NCBI GenBank assembly: GCA_965372385.1
Contig: CBDVCD010000117.1
Span: forward strand, 1 to 9,946
Length of the DNA: 9,946 nucleotides
Direction of reading: 5' to 3'
From: JASJBU01 sp965372385
Lineage (GTDB): Bacteria > Pseudomonadota > Gammaproteobacteria > Chromatiales > Chromatiaceae
Shown: positions 1 to 7,661 of the stretch, in pieces
Position numbering within the stretch: position 1 is the stretch's first letter
Layout: each line of letters opens with the position of its first letter
The notes under the pieces: model-generated
What the model saw: only the letters and a program-made list of their open reading frames with translations
Told to the model about the DNA's origin: nothing
Database searches by the model: none
Made by a program: the position numbers and the translations under genes

Positions 1-32
1 TTTCCGAATACCCGGGAATCGGGGAGAAGGAA

Positions 33-53
33 CGGGCCCAGCTATCGGGCCCG
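33..53. terminator. GC-rich hairpin, possible transcription terminator
   Basis: The seven bases CGGGCCC at 33-39 pair perfectly with GGGCCCG at 47-53 around a 7-base loop. On the plus strand the stem is followed by a moderately T-rich stretch (CTTTCGATTCATTT), but not by a clean T-run. It lies 26 bases past the stop of the minus-strand gene at 79-372, so it could end that gene, or a plus-strand gene outside the window. Its function as a terminator is inferred from shape only. Confidence 0.4.
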
Positions 54-78
54 CTTTCGATTCATTTGGGGTGGGCTG

Positions 79-372
79 CTATCTTTGATGGACTACGGAT
101 GTCAGCACATGCTGATATTCAAAAAATACCGAGTAGTCCGGATAGTCCCAACGGGTGATGGGAGGATCACCTATCCGTGGGTGGGTCGCGGGAGGCTCGC
201 CAAACTGGCCCTTGACATGATCCATGGTCATGCCACGGGATGGGCGGGGTACGCCCTCAGTACTATTCACAGGTGCCTCGGTAATGGAATCGAGCAGGAG
301 CACATCGGCAACAGTGATGCTGGAAACCCATAACAGAGCGGTGGCGAAGAAAGAAGCGAACCTAAGTCTCAT
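79..372 (-). CDS. Small exported protein of unknown function (97 aa)
   Basis: I do not recognise a named gene. The ATG at 372 is chosen because AAGGAG (387-382 on this strand) sits 9 bases upstream; a longer frame begins at 405 but would put the ribosome site inside the coding region. Residues 1-22 look like a signal peptide: Arg at 2 and 4, a hydrophobic core, then a T-V-A cleavage site, so the mature protein of about 75 residues should be periplasmic. There is no lipobox Cys. Residues 47-60 (GMTMDHVKGQFGEP) resemble the short G-M-x-x-x-x-V-x-x-x-x-G-x-P segment of BamE/SmpA/OmlA-type domains, and the C-terminus is a short hydrophobic/aromatic stretch (YSVFFEYQHVL). The domain is much shorter than BamE, so the link is only suggestive. 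It is divergent from the Lol operon. Confidence 0.75.
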   Translation of the reverse strand: MRLRFASFFATALLWVSSITVADVLLLDSITEAPVNSTEGVPRPSRGMTMDHVKGQFGEPPATHPRIGDPPITRWDYPDYSVFFEYQHVLTSVVHQR

Positions 373-381
373 AATGAAAAA

Positions 382-387
382 CTCCTT
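382..387 (-). promoter_or_regulatory. Shine-Dalgarno site fixing the start of the 97-aa protein
   Basis: CTCCTT on the plus strand reads AAGGAG on the minus strand, 9 bases before the ATG at 372. This is the strongest ribosome site on this side of the window and decides between that ATG and the upstream in-frame start at 405, in favour of the ATG that directly begins the signal peptide. Confidence 0.7.
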
Positions 388-449
388 AAAGAAAAAATAT
401 AGCACTCATACCTAACTATTGATGGAATCTTAGATTTTTTATTCCCGGT

Positions 450-455
450 TAATAT
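450..455 (+). promoter_or_regulatory. Possible -10 element for the Lol operon
   Basis: TAATAT lies 24 bases before the permease ATG in the AT-rich divergent gap of 106 bases (373-478). I could not find a convincing -35 hexamer at 16-18 bases upstream, so this is a weak candidate. Both divergent genes must take their promoters from this gap unless they are transcribed from further away. Confidence 0.25.
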
Positions 456-478
456 CGGTTGTGGTTTAATGCGCAGCT

Positions 479-1726
479 ATGTTTAAACCGATCGAACTGT
501 TTATCGGCCTGCGCTATACCCGCGCCAAGCGACGCAACCACTTTATCTCCTTTATCTCCCTGATCTCCATGCTTGGCATCATGCTGGGCGTGGTGGCATT
601 GATCGTTGTCTTGTCAGTTATGAACGGATTTCACAAGGAAGTCCGTGAACGGATTCTCGGTATGGCCTCCCATGCCACCATCTCGGCAGTGAAGGGTGGG
701 CTGACTGACTGGCAGCAGGTGCAGGCGGAGGTCGATAGCTATCCTGGTGTGATTGGTAGCGCGCCTTATATAGAGGGTCAGGGCATGTTGATCAATGGCC
801 AAAAGGTCAGCGGTGTGCTGCTGAGAGGGATCCTGCCGGAAGAGGAGAGCAAGGTTTCCGAGGTGATATCGGCGATCAAGGTCGGTAGTGTGGATGGGCT
901 GCAGCCGGGTGAATACGGCATAGTGCTTGGCAAAGAGCTGGCCTTCGTGCTCGGCGTTTCGGTGGGTGACAAGATCACCCTGGTAACCCCGCAGATCAAT
1001 GTTACACCGGCGGGCATCATGCCGCGTCTGAAGCGCTTTACCGTGCAAGGTATCTTCGAAGTCGGCATGGGTGAGTATGATCGGGGTGTGGCGGTCCTGC
1101 ATCTGAAAGATGCTGCTAAGCTCATGCGTCTTGAGGATAGCGTGACGGGCGTTCGGCTCAAGCTCACCGATCTCTATGAGGCGCCCCAGGTCTCCCGCGA
1201 TCTGGCCATGAAGATGGGGGGCTACTACCGCATCAGCGACTGGACCATGCAGCATCGTAACTTCTTCGCTGCCTTGCAGACGGAGAAGCGCATGATGTCG
1301 ATCATCCTCTCGCTGATCGTCGCGGTGGCTGCTTTCAATATCGTTTCCACCCTGGTGATGGTGGTGACCGACAAGCAGTCCGATATCGCCATCCTGCGCA
1401 CATTGGGGGCTTCCCCGGGGAGTATCATGGGGATCTTTATCGTGCAGGGCGCCACCATTGGCTTCGTGGGTAATATACTCGGCATGATCGGTGGGGTCCT
1501 GCTGGCCAACAATGTGGAGGCCATCGTCAGCTGGGTGGAGCGCACTCTCGATATCGATTTCCTCGATCCAAGTATCTACTACATCAGTGAGCTGCCCTCG
1601 GACCCGCATCTACAGGATATCCTGACGATTGGTCTTGTCGCCTTTGTGATCACCCTGTTGGCCACCCTCTATCCCGCCTGGCGGGCATCCCGCACCCAAC
1701 CGGCGGAGGCCTTGCGTTATGAGTAA
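479..1726 (+). CDS. Lipoprotein-releasing ABC transporter permease, LolC/LolE family (LolF-like)
   Basis: Inner-membrane subunit that lifts mature lipoproteins from the inner membrane and hands them to the periplasmic carrier LolA, powered by LolD. The 415-residue length and topology fit the family: a first membrane helix at about 23-47, a large periplasmic domain, and three helices at about 272-297, 318-345 and 381-403. Residues 173-186 (NVTPAGIMPRLKRF) resemble the LolC hook that binds LolA, and the C-terminus ending QPAEALRYE is LolC-like. In contrast FNIVSTLVM and the IYYISELPSDPH stretch resemble LolE. Only one permease gene is present next to lolD, and the DUF2062 gene on the other strand follows, so the protein may act as a homodimer as proposed for LolF. 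No strong ribosome site precedes the ATG. The final 8 bases overlap lolD. Family assignment is secure; the LolF role is inferred. Confidence 0.95.
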   Translation: MFKPIELFIGLRYTRAKRRNHFISFISLISMLGIMLGVVALIVVLSVMNGFHKEVRERILGMASHATISAVKGGLTDWQQVQAEVDSYPGVIGSAPYIEGQGMLINGQKVSGVLLRGILPEEESKVSEVISAIKVGSVDGLQPGEYGIVLGKELAFVLGVSVGDKITLVTPQINVTPAGIMPRLKRFTVQGIFEVGMGEYDRGVAVLHLKDAAKLMRLEDSVTGVRLKLTDLYEAPQVSRDLAMKMGGYYRISDWTMQHRNFFAALQTEKRMMSIILSLIVAVAAFNIVSTLVMVVTDKQSDIAILRTLGASPGSIMGIFIVQGATIGFVGNILGMIGGVLLANNVEAIVSWVERTLDIDFLDPSIYYISELPSDPHLQDILTIGLVAFVITLLATLYPAWRASRTQPAEALRYE

Positions 1727-2405
1727 CCCGGAAGTGGTGCTCCGCGCAGAGGGTCTGCAACGTACCTTTTCCCAGGGCAATCTGCAGGTGGAGGTGTTAC
1801 GCAGTATCGACCTGAGTGTGCGAAAGGGTGAACGCATCGCCATTGTCGGTGCGTCAGGTTCAGGTAAAAGCACCCTGCTGCACTGCCTGGGTGGGCTGGA
1901 TCGACCGAATGCCGGCCGTGTCGAATTGATGGGCACCGAGATCCTTGGTTTGAGGGAGCGGGAGCGCGGCAGGATGCGCAATCGGAATTTAGGCTTCGTC
2001 TATCAGTTCCACCATCTGCTGGCGGAGTTTACCGCGCTGGAAAATGTCGCCATGCCGCTGTTGATTGGCGAGAAGTCGGTGCCAGAGGCAATCGAGCTGG
2101 CTAGCAGTATGCTGGAGCGGGTAGGCCTGGCCGACCGAATTCAGCACAAACCTTCTGAGTTGTCTGGAGGCGAAAGACAGCGGGCCGCCCTGGCCCGCGC
2201 ACTGGTTCATCGCCCGGACTGTGTCCTGGCGGATGAGCCCACGGGAAACCTGGACCGTCACTCAGCCGAGCAGGTCTATGCATTGATGCTTGATCTCAAC
2301 CGGGAGCAGGGCACGAGTTTTGTGATTGTGACCCACGATCCTGATCTGGCGGCCCGGATGGATCGCACCTTGCACCTGGTAGACGGCTGCCTTACTGAGG
2401 GGTGA
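1719..2405 (+). CDS. lolD: Lipoprotein-releasing system ATP-binding protein LolD
   Basis: Cytoplasmic ATPase of the Lol exporter; ATP binding and hydrolysis by a dimer drives lipoprotein extraction by the permease. All ABC motifs are intact: Walker A GASGSGKST at 44-52, Q-loop Gln 96, signature LSGGERQ at 148-154, Walker B with catalytic Glu 173 (VLADEP), D-loop NLD at 177-179 and H-loop His 206. The 228-residue length is usual for LolD. The ATG lies inside the end of the permease gene, which it overlaps by 8 bases, and GGAGG at 1705-1709 is well spaced, so translation is probably coupled. The same fold occurs in MacB- and FtsE-type ATPases, but the partner gene makes LolD the best call. The 3' end overlaps the convergent DUF2062 gene by 14 bases. 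Confidence 0.96.
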   Translation: MSNPEVVLRAEGLQRTFSQGNLQVEVLRSIDLSVRKGERIAIVGASGSGKSTLLHCLGGLDRPNAGRVELMGTEILGLRERERGRMRNRNLGFVYQFHHLLAEFTALENVAMPLLIGEKSVPEAIELASSMLERVGLADRIQHKPSELSGGERQRAALARALVHRPDCVLADEPTGNLDRHSAEQVYALMLDLNREQGTSFVIVTHDPDLAARMDRTLHLVDGCLTEG

Positions 2406-2934
2406 TTTTCCGCCTGGTGATACGCTGCTGCCGGCGCCTCTCCCACTGACGGACCGCATGTAGACGCCAGAGCCCCCGGATCGTTGAGTAACCGATGACG
2501 CTGGAGGTCAGTCCGCAGATTAGACAGCCCAGCAGGAAGGGTTGCCAAATACCGCTCAGGCCACCACTCTGGAACCATTCCAGGCTGAAATCAAAATTCT
2601 CCGCGCTGGTCGGCACCCCGACTACCCAGGTGCCTACCAGGTAGGCAAAGAAGAACATGGGCGGAATAGTCAGGGGATTGGTGATCCAGACCAGCACCAC
2701 GGAGAGTGGCAGGTTTACCCGGAACAGGATCGCGGCACCGGCGGCCAGAACCATCTGGAACGGGATCGGGACAAAGGCCATGAAGAGGCCGACCGCAAAC
2801 GCCCCGGCGGATGAGCGACGGTTGATATGCCAGAGATTGGGATCATGCAATAGATCGCCGAAGATCTGCAGATGCCGGAGCTTGCGAATGACTTCGCGGT
2901 CCGGTGTTATTCGCTTGATAAGCTGCTTCGGCAT
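2392..2934 (-). CDS. DUF2062 family integral membrane protein
   Basis: Membrane protein of unknown biochemical role. The 180-residue product has a basic N-terminal region, hydrophobic segments at about 43-55, 59-86, 89-106 and 131-150, and a very basic C-terminal tail (ERRRQQRITRRK). The segment around residues 52-95 (FVPIPFQ, then WITNPLT and PP) is characteristic of DUF2062 proteins. I chose the ATG at 2934, which gives the usual MPK- start; a TTG seven codons earlier (2955) is possible. Neither has a clear ribosome site. It is transcribed against lolD, and the two coding ends overlap. Genes of this family are often found beside comEC and the lol genes in gammaproteobacteria, but no function follows from that. 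Confidence 0.88.
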   Translation of the reverse strand: MPKQLIKRITPDREVIRKLRHLQIFGDLLHDPNLWHINRRSSAGAFAVGLFMAFVPIPFQMVLAAGAAILFRVNLPLSVVLVWITNPLTIPPMFFFAYLVGTWVVGVPTSAENFDFSLEWFQSGGLSGIWQPFLLGCLICGLTSSVIGYSTIRGLWRLHAVRQWERRRQQRITRRKITPQ

Positions 2935-3248
2935 GGTGATTGCGGAATCGGTCAATAAGGGTTTGTATTGTTATTTTTATTATTAATCGTCCTGAAAGTA
3001 ATCGTATGCGTCTGCTCGCGATACGCTATGAATACCTCCCTGTACACTCGATGACGGGGTCCCACCCGTCGACGGTCGCGCTCATACGCATCAGATGACT
3101 TATGCAGCTATTGATAACGAACCCTAAGTCCCCTCCAAGGTGGGTTATTGAAGCATGCTGGTTCACACTTCGCCACAAAAATAATCGAATGCGAGAGGCC
3201 TGCGGGATAATCTGACCGATCTCCTGCTGTACAGGACAGGGATGCTCC
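2935..3248. other. Intergenic gap with divergent promoters expected; small hairpin, no gene seen
   Basis: This 314-base gap separates the divergent DUF2062 and comEC genes. Its left part (about 2960-2990) is strongly AT-rich and probably holds the promoter of the DUF2062 gene, but I cannot place convincing -35/-10 pairs. At 3053-3070 GACGGG pairs with CCCGTC around a 6-base loop; no T-run follows, so it is not a typical terminator. ATGCGT at 3006-3011 is complementary to ACGCAT at 3086-3091. A minus-strand open frame of 77 codons (3026-3259) runs through the gap but has no recognisable features and overlaps the comEC start. I see no tRNA or known riboswitch. Confidence 0.4.
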
Positions 3249-5540
3249 ATGAATTTCATTCTGATCGCATTTGTGACGGGGGTGACGGGATTTCACCTGT
3301 TGCCCCTATTACCCGATCATCGCTGGCTGGTAGCAGCCATAGCGATCCCTATCTGCTGGCGCTACGCGAGACTGCGCCCGGCCGCTGCTCTGCTGGCTGG
3401 TTTTTACTGGTCCTTCCTGAATGCCAGCATTCAGTTGTCAGCGATGCTGCCCCTTTCGCATGAGGGTAGGGATCTGACCCTCACTGGGGTGATCAGCTCG
3501 ATCCCCAGCCAGAAGGGTTCGATCACCCGGTTTGAAATGGATGTGTCGACGATTCAATCGATGCAGGGTGAGATCGCTGGGCCGGAAAAGGTGCGTCTCA
3601 GTTGGTATAAACCGGAACAGACACCCGTGCCGGGTGAGTTTTGGCAGTTGAAGGTGCGCTTGAAGCGCCCCAGGGGATGGCAAAATCCAGGGGGCTTCGA
3701 TTATGCCCGCTGGCTCTTCAGTCATGGCATCCAGGCGACGGGTTATGTCAGGCACTGGGATGGCAATCAGCCATTGGGGGATGGCTATCAGGCTGGCTGG
3801 CTCGACCGACAGAGAATGCATATCGGCACTGAGATCAATCAAAGGTTCGAAGATGCCAGAACAGCCGCCTTGATCCGGGCGCTGGCGATTGGCGACCGTG
3901 GTGGCATGTCCGCGGAAGACTGGGAGGCCTTCACCCGAACCGGCACCAATCACCTGGTGGCCATCTCCGGTCTGCACATCGGTATAGTTGCCGGATTGAT
4001 GTTTTTTCTCGGCCAGTGGCTCTGGCGTCGCTCGGAATGGCTCATGCTGAGACTGGCCGCGGTAAGGGCCGGCGCTTGGGTGGCGCTGCTGTCCGCTACG
4101 GTCTACGCCGCCCTGGCTGGCTTCTCCCTGCCGACCCAGCGTGCTTTGATCATGCTCTGTCTGGGGTTGGGTGCCGTGTTGATTGGCCGTTCGCTATCCT
4201 TGAGTCGCTCTCTCTCCCTGGCCCTGTTCGCTGTGGTATTGCTGGATCCATGGGCCCCGCTATCCGCGGGCTTCTGGCTCTCGTTCGGCGCCGTAGCCGT
4301 GATCCTCTTCTCCCTGAGCGGGCGGATACGCCGCCCAGTGGGCTGGCGGCAGTGGGGGAGGGTCCAATGGGTGGTGGCGCTGGGACTGGCGCCCCTGTTG
4401 TTTATCCTGTTCAACCAGGCCTCGCTGATCTCGCCCCTGGTCAACCTGATTCTGGTGCCCTGGTTCAGCCTGGTATTGGTGCCGCTGGTGTTGCTCTCCG
4501 TCAGTGTGATGACCCTGCCGGTTGGCTTCCTGCTCGGATTGACCGGAGGCCTGACGAAGTTCACCCTGCACGGCCTTGATTGGGCGTCTCAGCTTCCCTA
4601 CGTGCTTGTCTACCGCCCGGATCTTCCTGCATGGGTGTGGGCTACTGCGATTGCCGGGGTCTTTTTTATCCTATTACCGCGAGGCATGCCCGGGCGCCCT
4701 CTGGGACTGCTGCTGATCGCTCCCATGTTGCTCAATCAACCGACCAGGTTACAGGAGGGATCGCTGCTGTTTACCCTGCTGGATGTGGGTCAGGGGCTCT
4801 CCTGTGTGGTGGAAACAGCCGGGCATGTCCTGGTGTTCGACACCGGACCCGCATTCTCTTCAGGTTTCAATACGGCCGAAGCGGTCCTGATACCCTATCT
4901 GCACAGTCACGGCATCCGCCGAATCGATCAGTTGATTGTCAGCAATGGAGATTGGGACCATGCCGGCGGTGTGGAGGCCTTGCTCAGGGGAATGGAGGTC
5001 GACCGGATTATGTCTGGAGAGGCACTGGATTTCATGGATGTCGAAAGGTGCCGTTCAGGCCAGACCTGGGAGTGGGATGGGGTGAGCTTCCGGATTCTGC
5101 ACCCCCATGAGAGTGATAACTTCTCAGGCTCCAATAACGCCTCCTGTGTATTGAAGATTGAGAGTGCGGGGGGCTCGCTGCTGATTACCGGTGATGTGGA
5201 GCGAAAGGCGGAAGTGAAACTGGTGGAACGTCATGCTGAATCGCTGCGGGCGGATATCCTGATTGCCCCCCACCATGGTTCGAATACCTCCTCCAGCGAC
5301 GAATTTGTGCAGAGGGTCAAACCCGCGTATGTGTTGTTCCCGACCGGTTATAGAAACCGTTTCGGCTTTCCCAAACAGCCCGTGATCGAGCGCTGGCAGG
5401 CGGCGGGAGCAATCCTGCTCAACACAGCAGAGACTGGGGCGATCCAGTTTCAGATCCTTGCGAACCAAGAGCTGAGCAACCCCATGCTCTACAGAAGAGA
5501 TCATCAGCACTATTGGTCCATGCCCTTTAAAATTGAGTGA
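3249..5540 (+). CDS. comEC: DNA internalisation-related competence protein ComEC/Rec2
   Basis: Inner-membrane channel that carries single-stranded transforming DNA into the cytoplasm. At 763 residues it has the full three-part layout: an N-terminal DUF4131/OB-like region after the first hydrophobic segments, a Competence-family multi-helix core, and a C-terminal metallo-beta-lactamase-like domain (about 510-740). The core carries the hallmark segment with ALAIGDRGGMS and then HLVAISGLHIG at about 235-245. In the hydrolase domain I see DVGQGLS, the metal motif at 565-574 (SNGDWDHAGG), TGD with Asp 649, and HHGS at 675-678. The first His of the usual H-x-D-x-D-H motif is Asn 566. The ATG is preceded by a modest purine-rich AGGACAGGGA. 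It lies alone between divergent DUF2062 and the exbB group. Family call is certain; competence of the host is not shown by this gene alone. Confidence 0.96.
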   Translation: MNFILIAFVTGVTGFHLLPLLPDHRWLVAAIAIPICWRYARLRPAAALLAGFYWSFLNASIQLSAMLPLSHEGRDLTLTGVISSIPSQKGSITRFEMDVSTIQSMQGEIAGPEKVRLSWYKPEQTPVPGEFWQLKVRLKRPRGWQNPGGFDYARWLFSHGIQATGYVRHWDGNQPLGDGYQAGWLDRQRMHIGTEINQRFEDARTAALIRALAIGDRGGMSAEDWEAFTRTGTNHLVAISGLHIGIVAGLMFFLGQWLWRRSEWLMLRLAAVRAGAWVALLSATVYAALAGFSLPTQRALIMLCLGLGAVLIGRSLSLSRSLSLALFAVVLLDPWAPLSAGFWLSFGAVAVILFSLSGRIRRPVGWRQWGRVQWVVALGLAPLLFILFNQASLISPLVNLILVPWFSLVLVPLVLLSVSVMTLPVGFLLGLTGGLTKFTLHGLDWASQLPYVLVYRPDLPAWVWATAIAGVFFILLPRGMPGRPLGLLLIAPMLLNQPTRLQEGSLLFTLLDVGQGLSCVVETAGHVLVFDTGPAFSSGFNTAEAVLIPYLHSHGIRRIDQLIVSNGDWDHAGGVEALLRGMEVDRIMSGEALDFMDVERCRSGQTWEWDGVSFRILHPHESDNFSGSNNASCVLKIESAGGSLLITGDVERKAEVKLVERHAESLRADILIAPHHGSNTSSSDEFVQRVKPAYVLFPTGYRNRFGFPKQPVIERWQAAGAILLNTAETGAIQFQILANQELSNPMLYRRDHQHYWSMPFKIE

Positions 5541-5574
5541 ACCGCATCACTTCCAGTCAAACAGTTGCATACAG

Positions 5575-5580
5575 TATGAT
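5575..5580 (+). promoter_or_regulatory. Possible -10 element upstream of exbB
   Basis: TATGAT matches the TATAAT consensus at five of six bases and lies 50 bases before the GTG start of exbB, in the 90-base gap after comEC. The bases 16-18 upstream do not make a good -35 hexamer, so the promoter is tentative. The gap itself suggests the exbB-to-kdsB group could be transcribed separately from comEC. Confidence 0.25.
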
Positions 5581-5630
5581 GACAGGGTGAGTCTATCAGC
5601 GATGGGTAATCAAGTGAGGTCACAGGAATC

Positions 5631-6251
5631 GTGTTTGAGTTAGTCAAGTCTGGTGGATGGCTGATGGTGCCGCTTATCACCTGTTCCGTATTATCCCTGG
5701 CCATCGTTCTGGAGCGCCTCTGGATGCTCAGACGAAGAAGGGTCATGCCTGACTATCTGATGAAACAGATCTGGCAATTACACCGGGATAACCAGCTTGA
5801 GATGGCCGACCTGGGCAAGCTGAAGGCAAGTTCACCCCTGGGACGCATCTTGGCGGCTGGCCTGGTCAACCGCAGACACTCCAAAGAGGTGATGAAGGAG
5901 TCCATCGAAGAGGTGGGCCGTCAGGTGGTGCATGAGATGGAGCGCTATCTCAACAGTCTGGGCACCATCGCCTCAATCTCCCCCCTGCTTGGGCTTTTGG
6001 GTACCGTGATCGGCATGATCAAGGTCTTCACCGTGATCGTGACCGCCGGTGTGGGCGACCCCGCCGTGCTTGCCGGTGGTATCTCCGAGGCCCTGATCAC
6101 TACTGCCGCCGGTCTCTCAGTGGCCATCCCGACCCTGATCTTTCACCGTTACTTCATGGGACTGGTGGATAAGCTGGTGTTGGCAATGGAGGAGCAGGCC
6201 CTGAAGCTGGTGGAGGTCATCCACGGCGAACGGGAACAGGTAACGGAGTAA
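5631..6251 (+). CDS. exbB: ExbB/TolQ family proton-channel protein
   Basis: Inner-membrane protein of the MotA/TolQ/ExbB family; with ExbD it uses the proton gradient to energise an envelope partner such as TonB. The 206-residue product has the three-helix pattern: a helix at about 8-31 near the N-terminus, a long cytoplasmic loop (about 32-107), and two helices at about 108-134 and 148-175. Conserved features include the LLGLLGTVIGMI stretch in the second helix and GGISEALITTAAGL in the third. The start is GTG, with ACAGGA a few bases upstream. The exbD gene follows after 4 bases. No tonB gene is visible here, so the partner cannot be named; TolQ is less likely because tolA and tolB are absent. 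Confidence 0.93.
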   Translation: MFELVKSGGWLMVPLITCSVLSLAIVLERLWMLRRRRVMPDYLMKQIWQLHRDNQLEMADLGKLKASSPLGRILAAGLVNRRHSKEVMKESIEEVGRQVVHEMERYLNSLGTIASISPLLGLLGTVIGMIKVFTVIVTAGVGDPAVLAGGISEALITTAAGLSVAIPTLIFHRYFMGLVDKLVLAMEEQALKLVEVIHGEREQVTE

Positions 6252-6255
6252 ATCG

Positions 6256-6672
6256 GTGAATCTCCGTCCCCGACGCAGACGCTCCACCGGCGTTGATATT
6301 ACTCCACTGATCGATGTGGTATTTCTGCTGTTGATCTTTTTCATGGTTTCCACCAGCTTCGAACGGGAGACCCAGATCCGTGTCGATCTGCCTGAAGCCA
6401 CCGGTGAGACCCAGGAGGAGAGACCAGAGGAGCTGGACATCACCATCGATCGGCAGGGGATCTTTTATGTCAATAAGATGGAGGTCGTCAATACCGAGAT
6501 CGAGACCCTGAAAAAGGCCATCAGCAAGGCAGTGGGTGACAGGCGGGATCTGCCGGTGATCATCAATGCAGATGCCATGACACCGCATCAGGCGGTAATG
6601 ACGGCCATGGATGCGGCCAGTCAGCTGGGGCTGTTGCACATGACATTCAGTGCCCAGCAACCCAGAGACTAG
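6256..6672 (+). CDS. exbD: ExbD/TolR family biopolymer transport protein
   Basis: Partner of ExbB in the proton-driven complex, with one membrane helix and a periplasmic domain. The 138-residue protein starts with a short, very basic cytoplasmic segment (RPRRRR), followed by VDITPLIDVVFLLLIFFMV at 13-31; Asp 20 matches the essential membrane Asp of ExbD/TolR. The remaining 100 or so residues form the periplasmic domain, including the typical DLPEA segment after the helix. Translation starts at GTG, 4 bases after the exbB stop, with CGGAG at 6244-6248 at a good distance, so coupling to exbB is likely. The lpxK gene begins 5 bases after its stop. Confidence 0.93.
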   Translation: MNLRPRRRRSTGVDITPLIDVVFLLLIFFMVSTSFERETQIRVDLPEATGETQEERPEELDITIDRQGIFYVNKMEVVNTEIETLKKAISKAVGDRRDLPVIINADAMTPHQAVMTAMDAASQLGLLHMTFSAQQPRD

Positions 6673-6677
6673 CCGCT

Positions 6678-7661
6678 TTGAAGCGGATTGAACAGAGCTG
6701 GTACAGTTGGAGCCCGCTGACGCTGCTTCTGCTGCCCCTCTCGGTGATCTTCTGCCTGCTGGTTACACTAAGACAGAGGCTCTACCGCCTGGGACTGATA
6801 AAATCACACCGGCTGGCGGTACCGGTCATCGTGGTCGGCAACATCACGGTAGGTGGCACGGGCAAGACGCCGGTGGTGATCTGGCTGGTTCGGTGGCTGC
6901 GGGAGCGAGGTTTGCGGCCGGGGGTTATCACCCGGGGCTATACAGGCCAGTCTGCGCACTGGCCCCGGCGGGTCGAACCGGATACCCCTGCACTGGAGGT
7001 GGGGGATGAGGCGTTGTTGCTGCGCCGCCGCGGTCATTGCCCGGTCTATGCCGGTCCCAAACGCATTCAGTCAGGCCGACAGCTGCTGGCCGAACATCCC
7101 TGCGACATCATCATTGCGGACGACGGTCTGCAACACTATGCGTTGCAGCGGGATCTGGAACTGGCGGTGATCGACGGTGAACGCCGATTCGGTAACGGGC
7201 TCTGTCTGCCCGCCGGCCCGCTCCGGGAGACACAGCAACGCCTGAAAAGGGTCGATCTGATACTGGTCAACGGCCGGGCAGGGCAGGGGGAGCACCCAAT
7301 GCGGGTCATCGGTGATCAGGCGATCTCCGTCAATGGCCGCCAACAGACCAGGCCACTCAAGGCATTCGCCGGGAAGCGCGTCGCGGCAGTTGCCGGAATT
7401 GGCTACCCGGAGCGCTTTTTTAGCATGCTGGAGTCCGCCGGGGTTAAGATAACGCGGCATCTCTTTCCCGATCATTACCTGTTCAACAGAGAGGATCTTG
7501 CCCCCTTTGAAGGTCAAACGGTTCTCATGACCGAGAAGGATGCGGTAAAGTGCGAGGCGTTCGCCGGCGATGACGTCTGGTATGTCCCCGCGGATGCAAC
7601 TTTCGAAACCACATTCACCCAGCAGCTAGAGCTGTTGATCGATAGGCTGACACATGGATAA
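6678..7661 (+). CDS. lpxK: Tetraacyldisaccharide 4'-kinase LpxK (lipid A synthesis)
   Basis: Phosphorylates the 4' position of the tetraacyl disaccharide 1-phosphate to form lipid IVA, using ATP at the cytoplasmic face of the inner membrane. The 327 residues match the usual length. I see an N-terminal membrane helix (about 12-31), the P-loop GNITVGGTGKTP at 54-65, ADDGLQH at 147-153 with the conserved Asp pair, FGNGLCLPAGPLRE at 171-184, FPDHY at 263-267 and MTEKDAVKC at 284-292. The only reasonable start is the TTG at 6678, 5 bases after exbD; no strong ribosome site is seen, so it may rely on coupling. Its end overlaps the next gene by 8 bases. The flippase gene msbA, which often precedes lpxK in other gammaproteobacteria, is not here. 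Confidence 0.96.
   Translation: MKRIEQSWYSWSPLTLLLLPLSVIFCLLVTLRQRLYRLGLIKSHRLAVPVIVVGNITVGGTGKTPVVIWLVRWLRERGLRPGVITRGYTGQSAHWPRRVEPDTPALEVGDEALLLRRRGHCPVYAGPKRIQSGRQLLAEHPCDIIIADDGLQHYALQRDLELAVIDGERRFGNGLCLPAGPLRETQQRLKRVDLILVNGRAGQGEHPMRVIGDQAISVNGRQQTRPLKAFAGKRVAAVAGIGYPERFFSMLESAGVKITRHLFPDHYLFNREDLAPFEGQTVLMTEKDAVKCEAFAGDDVWYVPADATFETTFTQQLELLIDRLTHG

Noticed and set aside
614..1609. Minus-strand open frame of 331 codons across the Lol permease gene
   Set aside because: It is the mirror of a strongly supported gene, has an unnatural His/Asp/Gln-rich composition, and shows no recognisable domain or ribosome site.
3026..3259. Minus-strand open frame of 77 codons before comEC
   Set aside because: It has no domain, signal peptide or clear ribosome site, and overlaps the comEC start; chance opening is more likely.
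4016..4579. Plus-strand open frame of 187 codons inside comEC
   Set aside because: It is out of frame with a clear ComEC core and is Gly/Ala/Pro-rich in the way expected from a GC-rich shadow frame.
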